Assembly (NCBI GenBank): GCA_016788295.1
Contig: JAEUSY010000016.1
Span: 1 to 64,000, forward strand
Direction of reading: 5' to 3'
From: Flavobacteriales bacterium
GTDB lineage: Bacteria; Bacteroidota; Bacteroidia; Flavobacteriales_F; PHOS-HE28
Length of the DNA: 64,000 bases
Each line of letters begins with the position of its first letter. The first letter of the stretch is position 1. A program made the translations under genes and the position numbers. The notes under the pieces were generated by a model. The model made no database searches and was not told the origin of the DNA. It saw only the letters and a list, made by a program, of their open reading frames with translations. Of the stretch, positions 25,708 to 34,991 are shown piece by piece.

Positions 25708-25715
25708 TAACTTTG
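25708..25715 (+). promoter_or_regulatory. -7 box of the GWxTD gene
   Basis: TAACTTTG, a perfect TAnnTTTG match, ends 5 bases before the ATG at 25721. Confidence 0.55.
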
Positions 25716-25720
25716 TATTG

Positions 25721-27181
25721 ATGAGCAAATCGATGCGCTTCTTCTCTCTCTTCGCCACAACGCTCCTTTCCTTATCCCTCACAGCCCAAGTGGGGCTGGT
25801 GGTGGAGACCAAGGTGTATCAGCGTCCCGGCGTTGGTCCTTACGTGGACGTGAACATGGCCCTGCTGGGCGGCACGGCCGTGATGAAGCCCAACGAGCGC
25901 GGTTTCAACCAGGCCCGCGTGGAGGTGATCACCATTGTTGAACAGGAAGGCACCATCAAGGCCTTTTCAAAAACGCTCGTGCTTGGTCAGGAGCGTACTG
26001 ACAGTTTAGCCACCGATATCATTCACCAGGAAGCCTTCGACCTGGCGCCCGGGGCCTACACGCTTGCCATTGAACTGCGCGACCAGAACAGCACCGACAC
26101 CACGGCCACACGGTTCAATAAACCACTGGCCGTTGGTGAACTCCCGGCCGGGCTTGATATCTCGGAGATCCTGCTTGCTGAGCGCATCGAAAAAGCCGAC
26201 AATGGCGAGCGGAGCAAATACGGTTACGCGCCAGTACCGCTGCTCACCGATTACCTGCCTTCCAGCATCGGTTCGCTGGAGTTCTATGCGGAGGTGTACA
26301 ACAGCGACCGCTACTTCGGTACGGACAGCGCTTACCTGCTCACCTACCAGTTGGAGAGCTTCGAGAAACGCACGGTGGTGGGTGCCTTCAAGCGCAATAT
26401 CCGAAGTAAGGGCCGTCCAGTGGAACCAGTGATCGCCGCGTTCGACATCGGTTCGCTGCCATCGGGCAACTATGTGGTCGCCATTGAGGTGCGTGACCGC
26501 ACAGGCATTCTATTGGCCCGTCGCGAGCAAATGGTGCAGCGCAACAACCCGGTATCCTTTGCTTACGACATGCAGGCCATGCAGAAGATGGACCTGAGCC
26601 ACACATTCGCCGGGGCCTTCAACGACCGCGACTCACTGGCGCAGCATATCCACAGCATGCGTCCCATTGCCGACCCGCTGGAGCGGAAGATCATAGACGA
26701 CCGCTGGAAAGACCGTGACATGGACCAGATGCGCCGCTTCTTCTACAGCTTCTGGGCCAACCGGAGCGCCGATCCCGAAAAGGCCTGGCTGGAATACCGT
26801 GCACAGGTGATCAAGGTGAACAAACTCTTTGGTTGCCGTAACAAACAAGGCTATGAGACCGACCGAGGCTACGTGTACCTGAAATACGGCGCACCGAACA
26901 CCATGATGGACCGCTTCAACGAAATGGGCACCATTCCTTATTCCATCTGGCATTACTACCGCGTTGGCCCGTATAGCGACCGTCGTTTCGTATTCTATCT
27001 GCCCGATCTGGTGACCAATTGCTTCGACATGCTTCACAGCGACATGCCTGGTGAAGTGCAGAATCCACAGTGGAACCAGATCCTCCACTCGCGCACCACA
27101 CCAGTGATGGGCGTGCAGACCAAGGACCCCAACACCATAGAGAGCGACCGGGTGCGCGACTTCTACAACAACCCACGCTGA
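25721..27181 (+). CDS. GWxTD domain-containing exported protein
   Basis: The 486 residues have a signal peptide (residues 1-22, MSKSMRFFSLFATTLLSLSL), an Ig-like beta region (about 25-280) and the C-terminal GWxTD-type domain. Recognisable pieces are DPLERKIIDDRWKDRDMDQM, FFYSFWANRSADPEKAWLEY and the late RGYVYLKYGAPNTMMDRF and WHYYR. The domain is frequent in Bacteroidota and Acidobacteria; its function is unknown. The start was placed after the -7 box and at the signal peptide, not at the ATG 84 bases upstream. Confidence 0.85.
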   Translation: MSKSMRFFSLFATTLLSLSLTAQVGLVVETKVYQRPGVGPYVDVNMALLGGTAVMKPNERGFNQARVEVITIVEQEGTIKAFSKTLVLGQERTDSLATDIIHQEAFDLAPGAYTLAIELRDQNSTDTTATRFNKPLAVGELPAGLDISEILLAERIEKADNGERSKYGYAPVPLLTDYLPSSIGSLEFYAEVYNSDRYFGTDSAYLLTYQLESFEKRTVVGAFKRNIRSKGRPVEPVIAAFDIGSLPSGNYVVAIEVRDRTGILLARREQMVQRNNPVSFAYDMQAMQKMDLSHTFAGAFNDRDSLAQHIHSMRPIADPLERKIIDDRWKDRDMDQMRRFFYSFWANRSADPEKAWLEYRAQVIKVNKLFGCRNKQGYETDRGYVYLKYGAPNTMMDRFNEMGTIPYSIWHYYRVGPYSDRRFVFYLPDLVTNCFDMLHSDMPGEVQNPQWNQILHSRTTPVMGVQTKDPNTIESDRVRDFYNNPR

Positions 27182-27215
27182 TCGGAACCGTGCATCTTTG
27201 CGCCTTCCCGAAGGC

Positions 27216-28259
27216 ATGCGCACGGCGGTGGTCATACTCAACTGGAACGGCAGACATTGGCTGCAGCGTTTCCTGCCCGATGTGCTGGCCCATTCGGCAG
27301 GTGCCGAGATCGTGGTGGCCGACAATGGCAGCACCGATGGCTCGCTGACGTGGCTTGCGGAACACTACCCGACCGTAACGCCGCTAGACCTGGGCCGCAA
27401 CCACGGCTTCGCGGGCGGCTACAACGAAGCCCTGAAACAGGTGAACGCGGAACGCTACCTGCTGCTCAATTCCGATGTGGCGGTCTCAGCGGGATGGCTT
27501 GATCACCTGAACGCCTACCTGGACCAACACCCGGAGATGGCCGCCTGCCAACCGAAGGTACTGGACCACGCGCGCCCCGATCACTTCGAGCATGCCGGTG
27601 CCGCCGGGGGGTACATCGATCGCAACGGCTACCCGTTCTGCCGTGGACGCATCTTTGAGATCACCGAAACGGATTCAGGACAGTACGACGATGCACGCGA
27701 GGTCTTCTGGGCCACGGGGGCCTGCATGTTGATCAGGTCGGAAGCATTCCACAGCGCAGGCGGTTTCGATGCCGACCTGTTCGCGCACATGGAAGAGATC
27801 GACCTGTGCTGGCGCTTGCGCAGACAGGGCTGGACCATTGGCTACACACCGACCGCTGTGGTACACCACGTGGGTGGCGGCTCGCTGGGCTACGGCAGTC
27901 CGCGCAAGACCTACCTCAACTTCCGCAACAGCCTGATCGTGCTTACGCGCAACCTCAACGTGCCTTTCTGGTGGGTGCAGGTGCTACGCCGCCTGGTGCT
28001 TGATGGTGCCGCTGCGGCCAAGTTCCTACTGGAAGGACATGGCCGCCACACCTGGCAGGTGGCCCGGGCGCATTGGCACTTCTTCGCCATGCTTCCCAAA
28101 GTGATCAGGCAACGGCGCGAGCTCATGCGCACCGAGCGCACACCAACGCTCACCGGCCTCTACCACCGCAGCGTGGCCTACGACCGGTTCATTCTGGGCT
28201 GGAAACAGTTCGGTCAGTTGGACTCCGAGGCCTTCGAGCCCGCCAAGGCGAGCAAGTGA
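27216..28259 (+). CDS. Glycosyltransferase family 2 protein
   Basis: The 347-residue GT-A enzyme of the rhamnosyltransferase-like GT2 group has TAVVILNWNGRHWLQRFLP, ADNGSTDGSLTWL, NHGFAGGYNEAL and a DxD-type LLLNSDVAV. ATGACMLIRSEAF and HMEEIDLCWRLRRQG follow, the ED-x-W acceptor loop. It adds sugars to cell-surface glycans; the specific glycan is unknown. Two hydrophobic/amphipathic helices near the C-terminus may hold it at the membrane. Its 3' end overlaps the 3' end of aroQ on the other strand by 46 bases. CATCTTTG lies upstream. Confidence 0.92.
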   Translation: MRTAVVILNWNGRHWLQRFLPDVLAHSAGAEIVVADNGSTDGSLTWLAEHYPTVTPLDLGRNHGFAGGYNEALKQVNAERYLLLNSDVAVSAGWLDHLNAYLDQHPEMAACQPKVLDHARPDHFEHAGAAGGYIDRNGYPFCRGRIFEITETDSGQYDDAREVFWATGACMLIRSEAFHSAGGFDADLFAHMEEIDLCWRLRRQGWTIGYTPTAVVHHVGGGSLGYGSPRKTYLNFRNSLIVLTRNLNVPFWWVQVLRRLVLDGAAAAKFLLEGHGRHTWQVARAHWHFFAMLPKVIRQRRELMRTERTPTLTGLYHRSVAYDRFILGWKQFGQLDSEAFEPAKASK

Positions 28260-28663
28260 AGGATGGCCAGCCGGTAGCCATCGGCCCCCAGGCCCATAAT
28301 GGAACCTTTGCACACACTGCCGGTCAATGAGACATGCCGGAACGGTTCCCGCGCCAGCAGGTTGGTGATGTGCACCTCCACCACCGGCACCTTGATGGCC
28401 GCAATGGCATCGCGCACCGCCACCGAGGTGTGCGTGTAGCCACCAGCGTTCAGCACCACGCCATCGTACTGCCCTTCGGCCTGTTGCAAGGCCTCCACCA
28501 GTTCACCTTCGAGGTTGCTCTGCAGATGGTGGAGTTCCACTTCTGGTATGGCCTGCCGCCAATCCTCCAGGTGCTCCTCCATGGTGTGTTCGCCGTACAG
28601 AGCCCGTTCCCGCGTGCCCAAAAGGTTCAGGTTCGGACCGTTGAGAATGAGGATGCGTGGCAT
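28214..28663 (-). CDS. aroQ: 3-dehydroquinate dehydratase, type II
   Basis: Third step of the shikimate pathway, dehydrating 3-dehydroquinate in the cytoplasm. The 149 residues are full length for the dodecameric type II enzyme. Signatures are ILNGPNLNLLGTRERALYG (catalytic Tyr in LYG, Arg in the flexible loop), LQSNLEGELV, NAGGYTHTSVAVRDA and VEVHITN with the catalytic His. The upstream extension to 28771 lacks conservation; the chosen start gives the typical MPRILILNGPN. Confidence 0.96.
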   Translation of the reverse strand: MPRILILNGPNLNLLGTRERALYGEHTMEEHLEDWRQAIPEVELHHLQSNLEGELVEALQQAEGQYDGVVLNAGGYTHTSVAVRDAIAAIKVPVVEVHITNLLAREPFRHVSLTGSVCKGSIMGLGADGYRLAILHLLALAGSKASESN

Positions 28664-28791
28664 GGTTGGTAGGGATGGGAATGCGAAGGTCGGAACAATG
28701 CACCGCCCGTTATACCGATTCACGATCCACCGTGCAGAACAAGCGCCAGCAGCGGCCTGTTGGCGCGGCACCGGTGGGCAACCTTCGTGGC

Positions 28792-29703
28792 ATGACCTGG
28801 AACGCGGCCCTGGCAGACCTGCGCATACACCTGAAGCTGGAGCGCTCGCTGAGCCCGCGTTCCGTGGAGGCGTACCTGCGCGATCTCAGCAAGCTGCAGG
28901 CCTATGCCGAAGGGCTCACCCCCCCCCTGGGCCCGGTGGACCTGGGACTTGAGGACCTGCAGGCCTTTGTGACGGCTACGGCGAAACAAGGCCTCGCCCC
29001 CACCAGCCAGGCACGGTTGCTCAGTGCCGTACGAGGCTTTTACCGCCACCTGCTGCGTGAGAAAGTGGTGCGCGAAGACCCGAGCGAACTGATCGAAAGC
29101 CCGCGCACCGGCCGCTACCTGCCCACTTTCCTTACCGTGGAAGAGATCGACAACATGGTGCGCGCCATCGACATGAGCAAGCCCATGGCCCACCGCGACC
29201 GCGCCATGATCGAAACGCTGTACGGTTGCGGATTGCGGGTGAGCGAGCTATGCTCCCTGCGGCGCAGTTGGCTGCATTTCTCAGAAGGCTATATCCGCGT
29301 GGTGGGCAAGGGCGATAAGGAACGCCTGGTACCCATCGGCCCCGAGGCCATGCGGCAGATGGACCGTTACATGAGCGACGAACGTGTGCATCTACCCTTG
29401 AGACAGAAGGCCGAGGACATCGTGTTCCTTAATCAGCGCGGTGGACCATTGTCGCGCGTCAGTGTGTTCAACCTGGTGAAGGAACTGGCCGTGCGCGCAG
29501 GCATCCACAAGACCATCAGTCCGCACACCTTCAGGCATTCGTTCGCCACGCACCTGGTGGAGGGCGGCGCCGATCTGCGTGCAGTGCAGGAAATGCTCGG
29601 TCACGCCAGCATCACCACCACCGAGATCTACACGCATTTGGACCGCGAGTACCTGCGGAGCAATATCCTACAGTTCCATCCGCGGGCAAAGGCCAGGGCC
29701 TGA
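28792..29703 (+). CDS. xerD: Tyrosine recombinase XerD-like
   Basis: Site-specific recombinase of the chromosome-dimer resolution system. The 303 residues have a SAM-like N-terminal core-binding domain (about 1-90). The catalytic domain has Arg149 (CGLRVSEL), a Lys in GKGDKERLVP, His245-xx-Arg248 (SPHTFRHSF), His271 (LGHASITTTEIY) and the nucleophile Tyr280. The set is complete. The setting next to aroQ on the opposite strand is housekeeping-like, with no integron or phage context, so XerD rather than a mobile integrase. Confidence 0.92.
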   Translation: MTWNAALADLRIHLKLERSLSPRSVEAYLRDLSKLQAYAEGLTPPLGPVDLGLEDLQAFVTATAKQGLAPTSQARLLSAVRGFYRHLLREKVVREDPSELIESPRTGRYLPTFLTVEEIDNMVRAIDMSKPMAHRDRAMIETLYGCGLRVSELCSLRRSWLHFSEGYIRVVGKGDKERLVPIGPEAMRQMDRYMSDERVHLPLRQKAEDIVFLNQRGGPLSRVSVFNLVKELAVRAGIHKTISPHTFRHSFATHLVEGGADLRAVQEMLGHASITTTEIYTHLDREYLRSNILQFHPRAKARA

Positions 29704-29708
29704 TCGGC

Positions 29709-31343
29709 TCAGCGCACTACCGGCAGTAACTGGCGCGAAATGGCACGGCCGCGCACATCCGTGACCAGCACCACATACATGCCACCGGGCATGCGGTCCA
29801 GATCAAGGGAGAGGCTGGTGGATGTCCATGGTGAAATGCTCAGCCTACGACCGTCCATGTCCAGCAACTGCACCGTCCACAGGCCTTGTTCGCTCTGCGC
29901 GCGCACCAGCGTGAGCTGTTCGCGGGCCGGCACCGGCATCATGTGCACAGCCTCCGCGGCTAGTTCAGATAACCCAGTGGTGAGATAGAGGTAGGGCTCC
30001 GAGGTGCCGGTGCAGCCACTGCCGTAGGTTGTTTGCACGGTGTAGAAGCCCGATGCGAAGGCCGAGATGGTGGCACTGTTCGCATTGGGGATGGGATCAC
30101 CATTGAAGAACCACTCATAGGAATCGGCCGCAGTGCTGGTGAGGTCTGCGCCATCGGCAGTGATCACCGGCGGAGGTAGTGGACAGCGGTCCTTCAGTTT
30201 GTAAACCCGCTGATTGGACCGACTTACCAGAAAGATCTCGCCTTCGTGGTTCACCGAGATGTCTGAAATGCTGATGAGGCCGCTGACCAACACGAGCGAA
30301 TCCACCCAGCCACCGAGCCCATCGGGTTCAATGGTACGGATGTCGCCATTGCAGAAATCGGAGTAGAAGAGCTTTCCCACCATGCGCGGGTAGCGTGTTC
30401 CGCGGTAGACCTCGCCGGCCATGATCGCGCACGAGTTGCCTCCGTTCACGAAGTGGGCGTAGGCGCGCAGCGGGTCCACAAGTACATCCTCCGGGGCGCA
30501 GCGATCCGGCAGGAAGGGAGCGAAGCCTTCGTAGCAGCTCCAGCCAAAGTTGGGCGCCGTGTTCATGTTGCCCGGCCAGAAGTCCAGCTCTTCCCAGAAC
30601 TCCTGCCCCACATCACCGATCCACAGGTCGTTGTTCTGCGGGTCCAGTGCAATGCGGTACGGGTTGCGCAGGCCGTAGGCCCAGATCTCGGGGCGCCGTC
30701 CTTCGGTGTCGTTCACGAAAGGGTTGTCCGGTGGAATGGAATAGGTACTGTCCGGCTCTGGCTTGATGCGAAGGATAGTGCCGAACAAGTTGGTGGCGTC
30801 CTGACCGTAGTCGTTCGGATCGCTGGCATCGCCGCCGTCGCCCAGTGCTATGTAGAGGTAACCATCGGTGCCGAACTCCAGGTCGCCGCCCTTATGGATG
30901 GTGCCCGGTTGTGGCAGCTCCAGCAGGATCTCTTCGCTGTTGTTAACGGCAACATTGGGATCGGCCGATACACTGAACCGCGAAATACGCGTAGTGCCAT
31001 TGGCACCTACATTGGCCGTGTAGTTCAAGTAGAAGTAGCCATTGTTGGCATAATCGGGATCGAAGGCCATGCCGATCAGGCCTCGCTCGCCGCTAAAAAT
31101 GACCCGGTTCCCAATGTTCAGGAAGGGGGTGGGCAGCACGGTCATGCTGTCCGTAATAATGCTGATGATCCCTCCCTGCCGTGCCACGAACAGGCGCTGG
31201 TCGCCACAGCTGGCAATGGTGGTGGCGTGTTGCATGCCAGTGGCCCACTGCACCAGCTCCAACTGGAGCGGCGCCTGGGCCTTGGCGTTGAATGCGTAAG
31301 AAAGCGGGAAAACGAGCAGGAAGGCTGAAAGCGAACGGTACAC
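29709..31343 (-). CDS. PQQ-dependent sugar dehydrogenase-like secreted protein with T9SS tail
   Basis: The 544 residues have a signal peptide (1-23) and a six-bladed GSDH propeller (about 27-400) with SGERGLIGMAFDPDYANNG, GGDLEFGTDGYLYIALGDGG, EIWAYGLRNPYRIALDP, IGDVGQEFWEELDF and PNFGWSCYEG. The family oxidises aldose sugars using PQQ and calcium. An Ig/PKD-like module and a T9SS type A tail (about 465-544, SLDLDRMPGGMYVVLVTD) follow, so the protein should be secreted by T9SS. It is the last of three secreted-protein genes on this strand; TACCTTTG precedes it. Confidence 0.9.
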   Translation of the reverse strand: MYRSLSAFLLVFPLSYAFNAKAQAPLQLELVQWATGMQHATTIASCGDQRLFVARQGGIISIITDSMTVLPTPFLNIGNRVIFSGERGLIGMAFDPDYANNGYFYLNYTANVGANGTTRISRFSVSADPNVAVNNSEEILLELPQPGTIHKGGDLEFGTDGYLYIALGDGGDASDPNDYGQDATNLFGTILRIKPEPDSTYSIPPDNPFVNDTEGRRPEIWAYGLRNPYRIALDPQNNDLWIGDVGQEFWEELDFWPGNMNTAPNFGWSCYEGFAPFLPDRCAPEDVLVDPLRAYAHFVNGGNSCAIMAGEVYRGTRYPRMVGKLFYSDFCNGDIRTIEPDGLGGWVDSLVLVSGLISISDISVNHEGEIFLVSRSNQRVYKLKDRCPLPPPVITADGADLTSTAADSYEWFFNGDPIPNANSATISAFASGFYTVQTTYGSGCTGTSEPYLYLTTGLSELAAEAVHMMPVPAREQLTLVRAQSEQGLWTVQLLDMDGRRLSISPWTSTSLSLDLDRMPGGMYVVLVTDVRGRAISRQLLPVVR

Positions 31344-31361
31344 AGCGGACTTTTAATGGGA

Positions 31362-31369
31362 CAAAGGTA
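31362..31369 (-). promoter_or_regulatory. -7 box of the PQQ-type dehydrogenase gene
   Basis: TACCTTTG on the minus strand, 18 bases before the ATG at 31343; a perfect TAnnTTTG match. Confidence 0.5.
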
Positions 31370-31392
31370 AGTCCGTGGCAGGCGAACAAGCC

Positions 31393-32139
31393 TTATTGCA
31401 CCACCACCCGGCGTACGGCGCCCGAGTAGGTTCCGGCTGCCTGCAGGGTACCCGTTACCGGTCGGCCCAGCACATCGTAGGTAATGCCCTGTGCATCGGT
31501 GGCCACAGGGCCGCGCTCAATAATGCCCACGGCACTGCCACCTGTTGCCGGAGAGGCCACCACGCGCACATCATCCAGCACCCAACTTCCGGTGAGGTCA
31601 CCGCCGTAGGGGATCAGTTCCAGTTGGAACGTGGCGAATTGCATTCCTGCGGGAATGGTGATCGTCCCCACATTGGTCAAGATGGTCTCGCCCAGGTCAT
31701 ACGTGATCGCCACATCAGCTAGGTCCATCATTGGAGCGCTCACATCATTGGTCCAGCGGATCTGAAGGCGCACAGGACCGCTGTACGATGCATGCCGGAT
31801 GACGATACTGTCTATACGCATGTCGGTCGTACCAATGCCACTAACGAGCACGCGTTTAGAGGCATCGGGTTGCAGCCCCCAACCACTGGCGAAAACAGCA
31901 TTATTGCCCAGCGACAGGGGGTACGGACATACATCCACGCCCAACCAGGCCACATTGGTACCAAAGAAACCTGGTTGTACCTGATCCGGAACGTTGCACG
32001 CCGAACAGCCATCAATGCAATTAAGCATGCTGGCACAAACCGCATTGGGCCACGAGTAGTGGATCACCTGGGTCTGTGCTGCTGCGGGGAACAGGGCACT
32101 GAGTGCGAACAGGATGGAAAGTGAGTGCTTGAACATCAT
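31393..32139 (-). CDS. Secreted protein of unknown function with T9SS-like tail
   Basis: The 248 residues have a signal peptide (MMFKHSLSILFALSALFPAA). The mature protein begins with a Cys-rich stretch (VCASMLNCIDGCSACNVPDQ) that could form disulfides. A beta-sandwich follows, ending TGSWVLDDVRVVASPA, like the choice-of-anchor/MAM folds of secreted Bacteroidota proteins. The last ~45 residues (ITYDVLGRPVTGTLQAAGTY) are a short T9SS-type C-terminal domain. No enzymatic motif was seen. Confidence 0.72.
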   Translation of the reverse strand: MMFKHSLSILFALSALFPAAAQTQVIHYSWPNAVCASMLNCIDGCSACNVPDQVQPGFFGTNVAWLGVDVCPYPLSLGNNAVFASGWGLQPDASKRVLVSGIGTTDMRIDSIVIRHASYSGPVRLQIRWTNDVSAPMMDLADVAITYDLGETILTNVGTITIPAGMQFATFQLELIPYGGDLTGSWVLDDVRVVASPATGGSAVGIIERGPVATDAQGITYDVLGRPVTGTLQAAGTYSGAVRRVVVQ

Positions 32140-32359
32140 GACCTGGCATTGCTGAACTGGCGGTTTTGCCCGTTCGCGGCCTTGTTACGATCATTCAGCC
32201 CTCAGGTTGCATTTCATCCAGAAAAAGTGCCGGTTCCACTTCAGGTCACGTCCATTCATCGAAAGGAACGGATCGTTCCACCCAGTCTCCAGCCGGATGT
32301 CATCGCCCATTATCTGCCTATGGACCTGGCCCATGATATGGAAGACCATCCCCCCTCGC

Positions 32360-34801
32360 TCAGCGCACCAGCTCGAACCGCTCGGTGCCCAACAGATCAC
32401 CTGTGGTGGTGGTGGCACGCAGCAGGTAGCTGCCCGCACGCAATTGACCCAGGTCCACTGAGGTGGTAAAGGCACCTGTACCTGCACGCACTTCTCGCTG
32501 CACCACCCGGCCATCCACGGTCACCACGTCGAAGATCACGTTGGTGGATGAGGGTACTTCGGCACTGATGTTCAACAGGCCGCTGGTGGGCACTGGATGC
32601 AGGCGCATCGGTGCGGGAGCATCATCACCCAGGTCCGAAATGCCCACTTGGGCCGTGCTCTTCGCAAAGGCATACTGCCCCTTGCGCAGGTTGTTCATGG
32701 TGATGTAGCCCGTTCCATTGGTGAGTATGCCCGCGTTCACCACTTGATCGGCGTACACGCTCCACGTGCTGTCCGGATGTGGGCGATACACCACGAGCAG
32801 GCCGGCCTCGTTACCGGCGATCAACGCGTTGTCCAATTGGTTGGCGCCATTGCCGTAGTAATACAGGCGGCCACGCAGCACGGTGCCTTCGGGCCACAGG
32901 CCGTCCACGTTCCAGTAGTGCGTGTTGCTCATGGTGATGATATCCGCCGCAACAGGCTCCTGGTCCGGTGCCGACCACATATGGTCCACACGCACGAAAG
33001 TGCTGTCCACCAGCACATCACCATAGAGGCGGAAGTCCACATAGGGCAGAATGTTGTCGAAGTTCACGTTCGGCACAATGGTGATCTCGTGGTCCATGCG
33101 GCTCTGGTTGAGACGGGCATAGCGGTTCAGCGCGGCCATCACCGGTTGGAAGGGGGCGGTCACCGTGGCGGTGCTCACCTCCCCGCCCACCATAATGCGC
33201 TCATCGTGCGTGGAGCCATCGGCAGCGAACAACGTTAGGTCAATGGGCACGGTCTGATGATACTGTTCGGTGCCGTAAAGCTTCTGGCCAATGGTCAGGT
33301 CAACGGTCCAGGTGGCGCCCTGCTGAGTGCTCGCCATGTTGCGCACCTCGAAGGCCGCATAGCCGGGGGCGAACACCCAGGCATCGAAGAACGGGTCCAG
33401 GTCCTGGCCGCTCACCGCCTCGAGAGCATCCTTGAAGCCCACCGCCGTTATGGCCGTTTCAGCATACTGCACCTGCACATCGCGCATGGCCTGACGGAAG
33501 GCCTCATCGCCCATGTAACCGCGCAGGTTGTGCATCACTGCAGCGCCCTTGTAGTAGGTGTGCGTACCGTAAATGTGCGGGTCGGGCATGGGCGAAAGCG
33601 GCTGGAACCCATCGTCGTTCACGTGCGCTTGTTTCAGGATGTAGAGCGTGTTGTCCTTCACGGTGCGCATCATGGCCGCAGCTCCGCCGATCCACTCTTC
33701 CACCAAGTGTCCGCTGTACTCCGCCGGACCCTCCTTCAACCACATATCGTTGTGCACGAAGGGCGAAATGTGGTCGCCCCACCAGTGATGGCCCAGTTCG
33801 TGGGCAAGCAGTCCGCGGTTGCTGCCCACGCTCTGCCCCGTCATGAACTGCGGGTAGGCGATGTTCGTAGCGATCTCCAGCGCGCCATCAGTGGTGAGCA
33901 CATAGCCCACCCGGTCGTAGGGGTACGGACCGTACCAATGCTCGCAGGCATCAATGGTGGCGGGTAGGTCCACAAAACGGGTCACCATCGCGTTCAGATT
34001 GGCGGGCTTGGCGTTCAACTTCACCGGAATATCGCCGTTCGCACCCGTGTGCGTGTATTCCTCCTGGGCATAGTCCGCCACGGCCACAGCACTGATGTAT
34101 GTGGGTATGGGTTGCGGAAGGTGGTAACTGCGCACCACCGTATCGCCATCCAGCTGAACCTCGCCCAGGAAATCACCTTGTCCGTGGAAGCGATAGGTGC
34201 CGGCGCTCTTCACATGGTAGGTGTAGGTGGCCCGTTCCACAAAGCTGTCAAAGCAGGGGTACCACACTTTCCCGAAGTTGGGCGGTATGGTACTGATGCC
34301 GATGCCAAGGTTGTACATATAGTTGCTCGCGAAATAGAATCCGCCCCATTCGGGATCGCGGTGCGGCACCCCTTGGTAGTACACCGCCAGGCTGTCCTCT
34401 TCCCCTTCGCCCATGACCGCGGGAAGTTGCACGCGCAGGAACGCACCGTCATAGGCAAAGTCCACCGGACTGCCCTGGTGCAGCACGGAATCAACCGTGA
34501 GGTCGAACAGGTCGAAGGTGATACCAGCGAGGTCGGGCATTAATGCACGGAAGTGCACCGTGGTGGCACCCTTCAGAAGCTGTGCGTTGTAGTTCGTCAG
34601 GTCCAGGCTGATGTCGTAATGGAGAATATCGAAGGTGTCGCTGCGGGCTATGGTCTCTTCGATCTGCGTGCGATCGGCCGCAGTGGCCACCGGGTGCGGG
34701 TGGTATCCCTGGCGGAAGTAGTGGCAACCATACGGATTGGGCTGGGCCATTGCGGTGCAGACCGCGACGAGGGCCACAAGGGATACGGAAGTGCGCGACA
34801 T
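32360..34801 (-). CDS. M1-family metallopeptidase with T9SS tail
   Basis: The 813-residue exported zinc aminopeptidase-like protein has a signal peptide at 1-19 and an N-terminal beta domain. The catalytic domain has HELGHHWWGDH (His334, Glu335, His338) and Glu357 in WLKEGPAEY, exactly the HExxH-x18-E zinc site. The substrate-anchoring GAMEN motif is replaced by DGALEIATN, so specificity may be altered. A T9SS type A tail (about 735-813, MRLHPVPTSGLLNISAE ... GSYLLRATT) directs secretion. 220 bases separate it from the downstream gene on the same strand. Confidence 0.93.
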   Translation of the reverse strand: MSRTSVSLVALVAVCTAMAQPNPYGCHYFRQGYHPHPVATAADRTQIEETIARSDTFDILHYDISLDLTNYNAQLLKGATTVHFRALMPDLAGITFDLFDLTVDSVLHQGSPVDFAYDGAFLRVQLPAVMGEGEEDSLAVYYQGVPHRDPEWGGFYFASNYMYNLGIGISTIPPNFGKVWYPCFDSFVERATYTYHVKSAGTYRFHGQGDFLGEVQLDGDTVVRSYHLPQPIPTYISAVAVADYAQEEYTHTGANGDIPVKLNAKPANLNAMVTRFVDLPATIDACEHWYGPYPYDRVGYVLTTDGALEIATNIAYPQFMTGQSVGSNRGLLAHELGHHWWGDHISPFVHNDMWLKEGPAEYSGHLVEEWIGGAAAMMRTVKDNTLYILKQAHVNDDGFQPLSPMPDPHIYGTHTYYKGAAVMHNLRGYMGDEAFRQAMRDVQVQYAETAITAVGFKDALEAVSGQDLDPFFDAWVFAPGYAAFEVRNMASTQQGATWTVDLTIGQKLYGTEQYHQTVPIDLTLFAADGSTHDERIMVGGEVSTATVTAPFQPVMAALNRYARLNQSRMDHEITIVPNVNFDNILPYVDFRLYGDVLVDSTFVRVDHMWSAPDQEPVAADIITMSNTHYWNVDGLWPEGTVLRGRLYYYGNGANQLDNALIAGNEAGLLVVYRPHPDSTWSVYADQVVNAGILTNGTGYITMNNLRKGQYAFAKSTAQVGISDLGDDAPAPMRLHPVPTSGLLNISAEVPSSTNVIFDVVTVDGRVVQREVRAGTGAFTTSVDLGQLRAGSYLLRATTTTGDLLGTERFELVR

Positions 34802-34827
34802 GCCGGAGAGTAATGCTTGTGAGGTGG

Positions 34828-34835
34828 TGAAGTTA
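34828..34835 (-). promoter_or_regulatory. -7-like box of the M1 peptidase gene
   Basis: TAACTTCA on the minus strand, 26 bases before the ATG at 34801. A weaker member of the TAnnTTYG set. Confidence 0.35.
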
Positions 34836-34991
34836 GTGCGGCGAGGTGACGCTTAGCTGCGGGATCTGGTCACGGCACTGAATTGGGGCCGTTGGAACTG
34901 GACTGAATGGAAGATCGTTCCACAGGGTAAGGGATCATCATGGGCCATTATGGATATCGAGGGTTCCTGCCTTCGCCCGAACTTCGCCGTT

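Noticed and set aside
28792-29703. Mobile integrase near an attachment site
   Set aside because: Protein and setting fit chromosomal XerD; no repeats or cargo lie around it. The direct repeats at 16.7 and 17.6 kb are 11 kb away.
32191-32349. 52-residue minus-strand frame behind the M1 peptidase
   Set aside because: Plausible composition and 10-base spacing, but no signal, family or start evidence. Otherwise 32140-32359 shows nothing.
34802-34991. Diverged repeat of part of 32268-32330 upstream of the SnoaL-like gene
   Set aside because: A shared GATCGTTCCAC and a loosely similar CCATTAT stretch were noticed, but the match is short and gapped.
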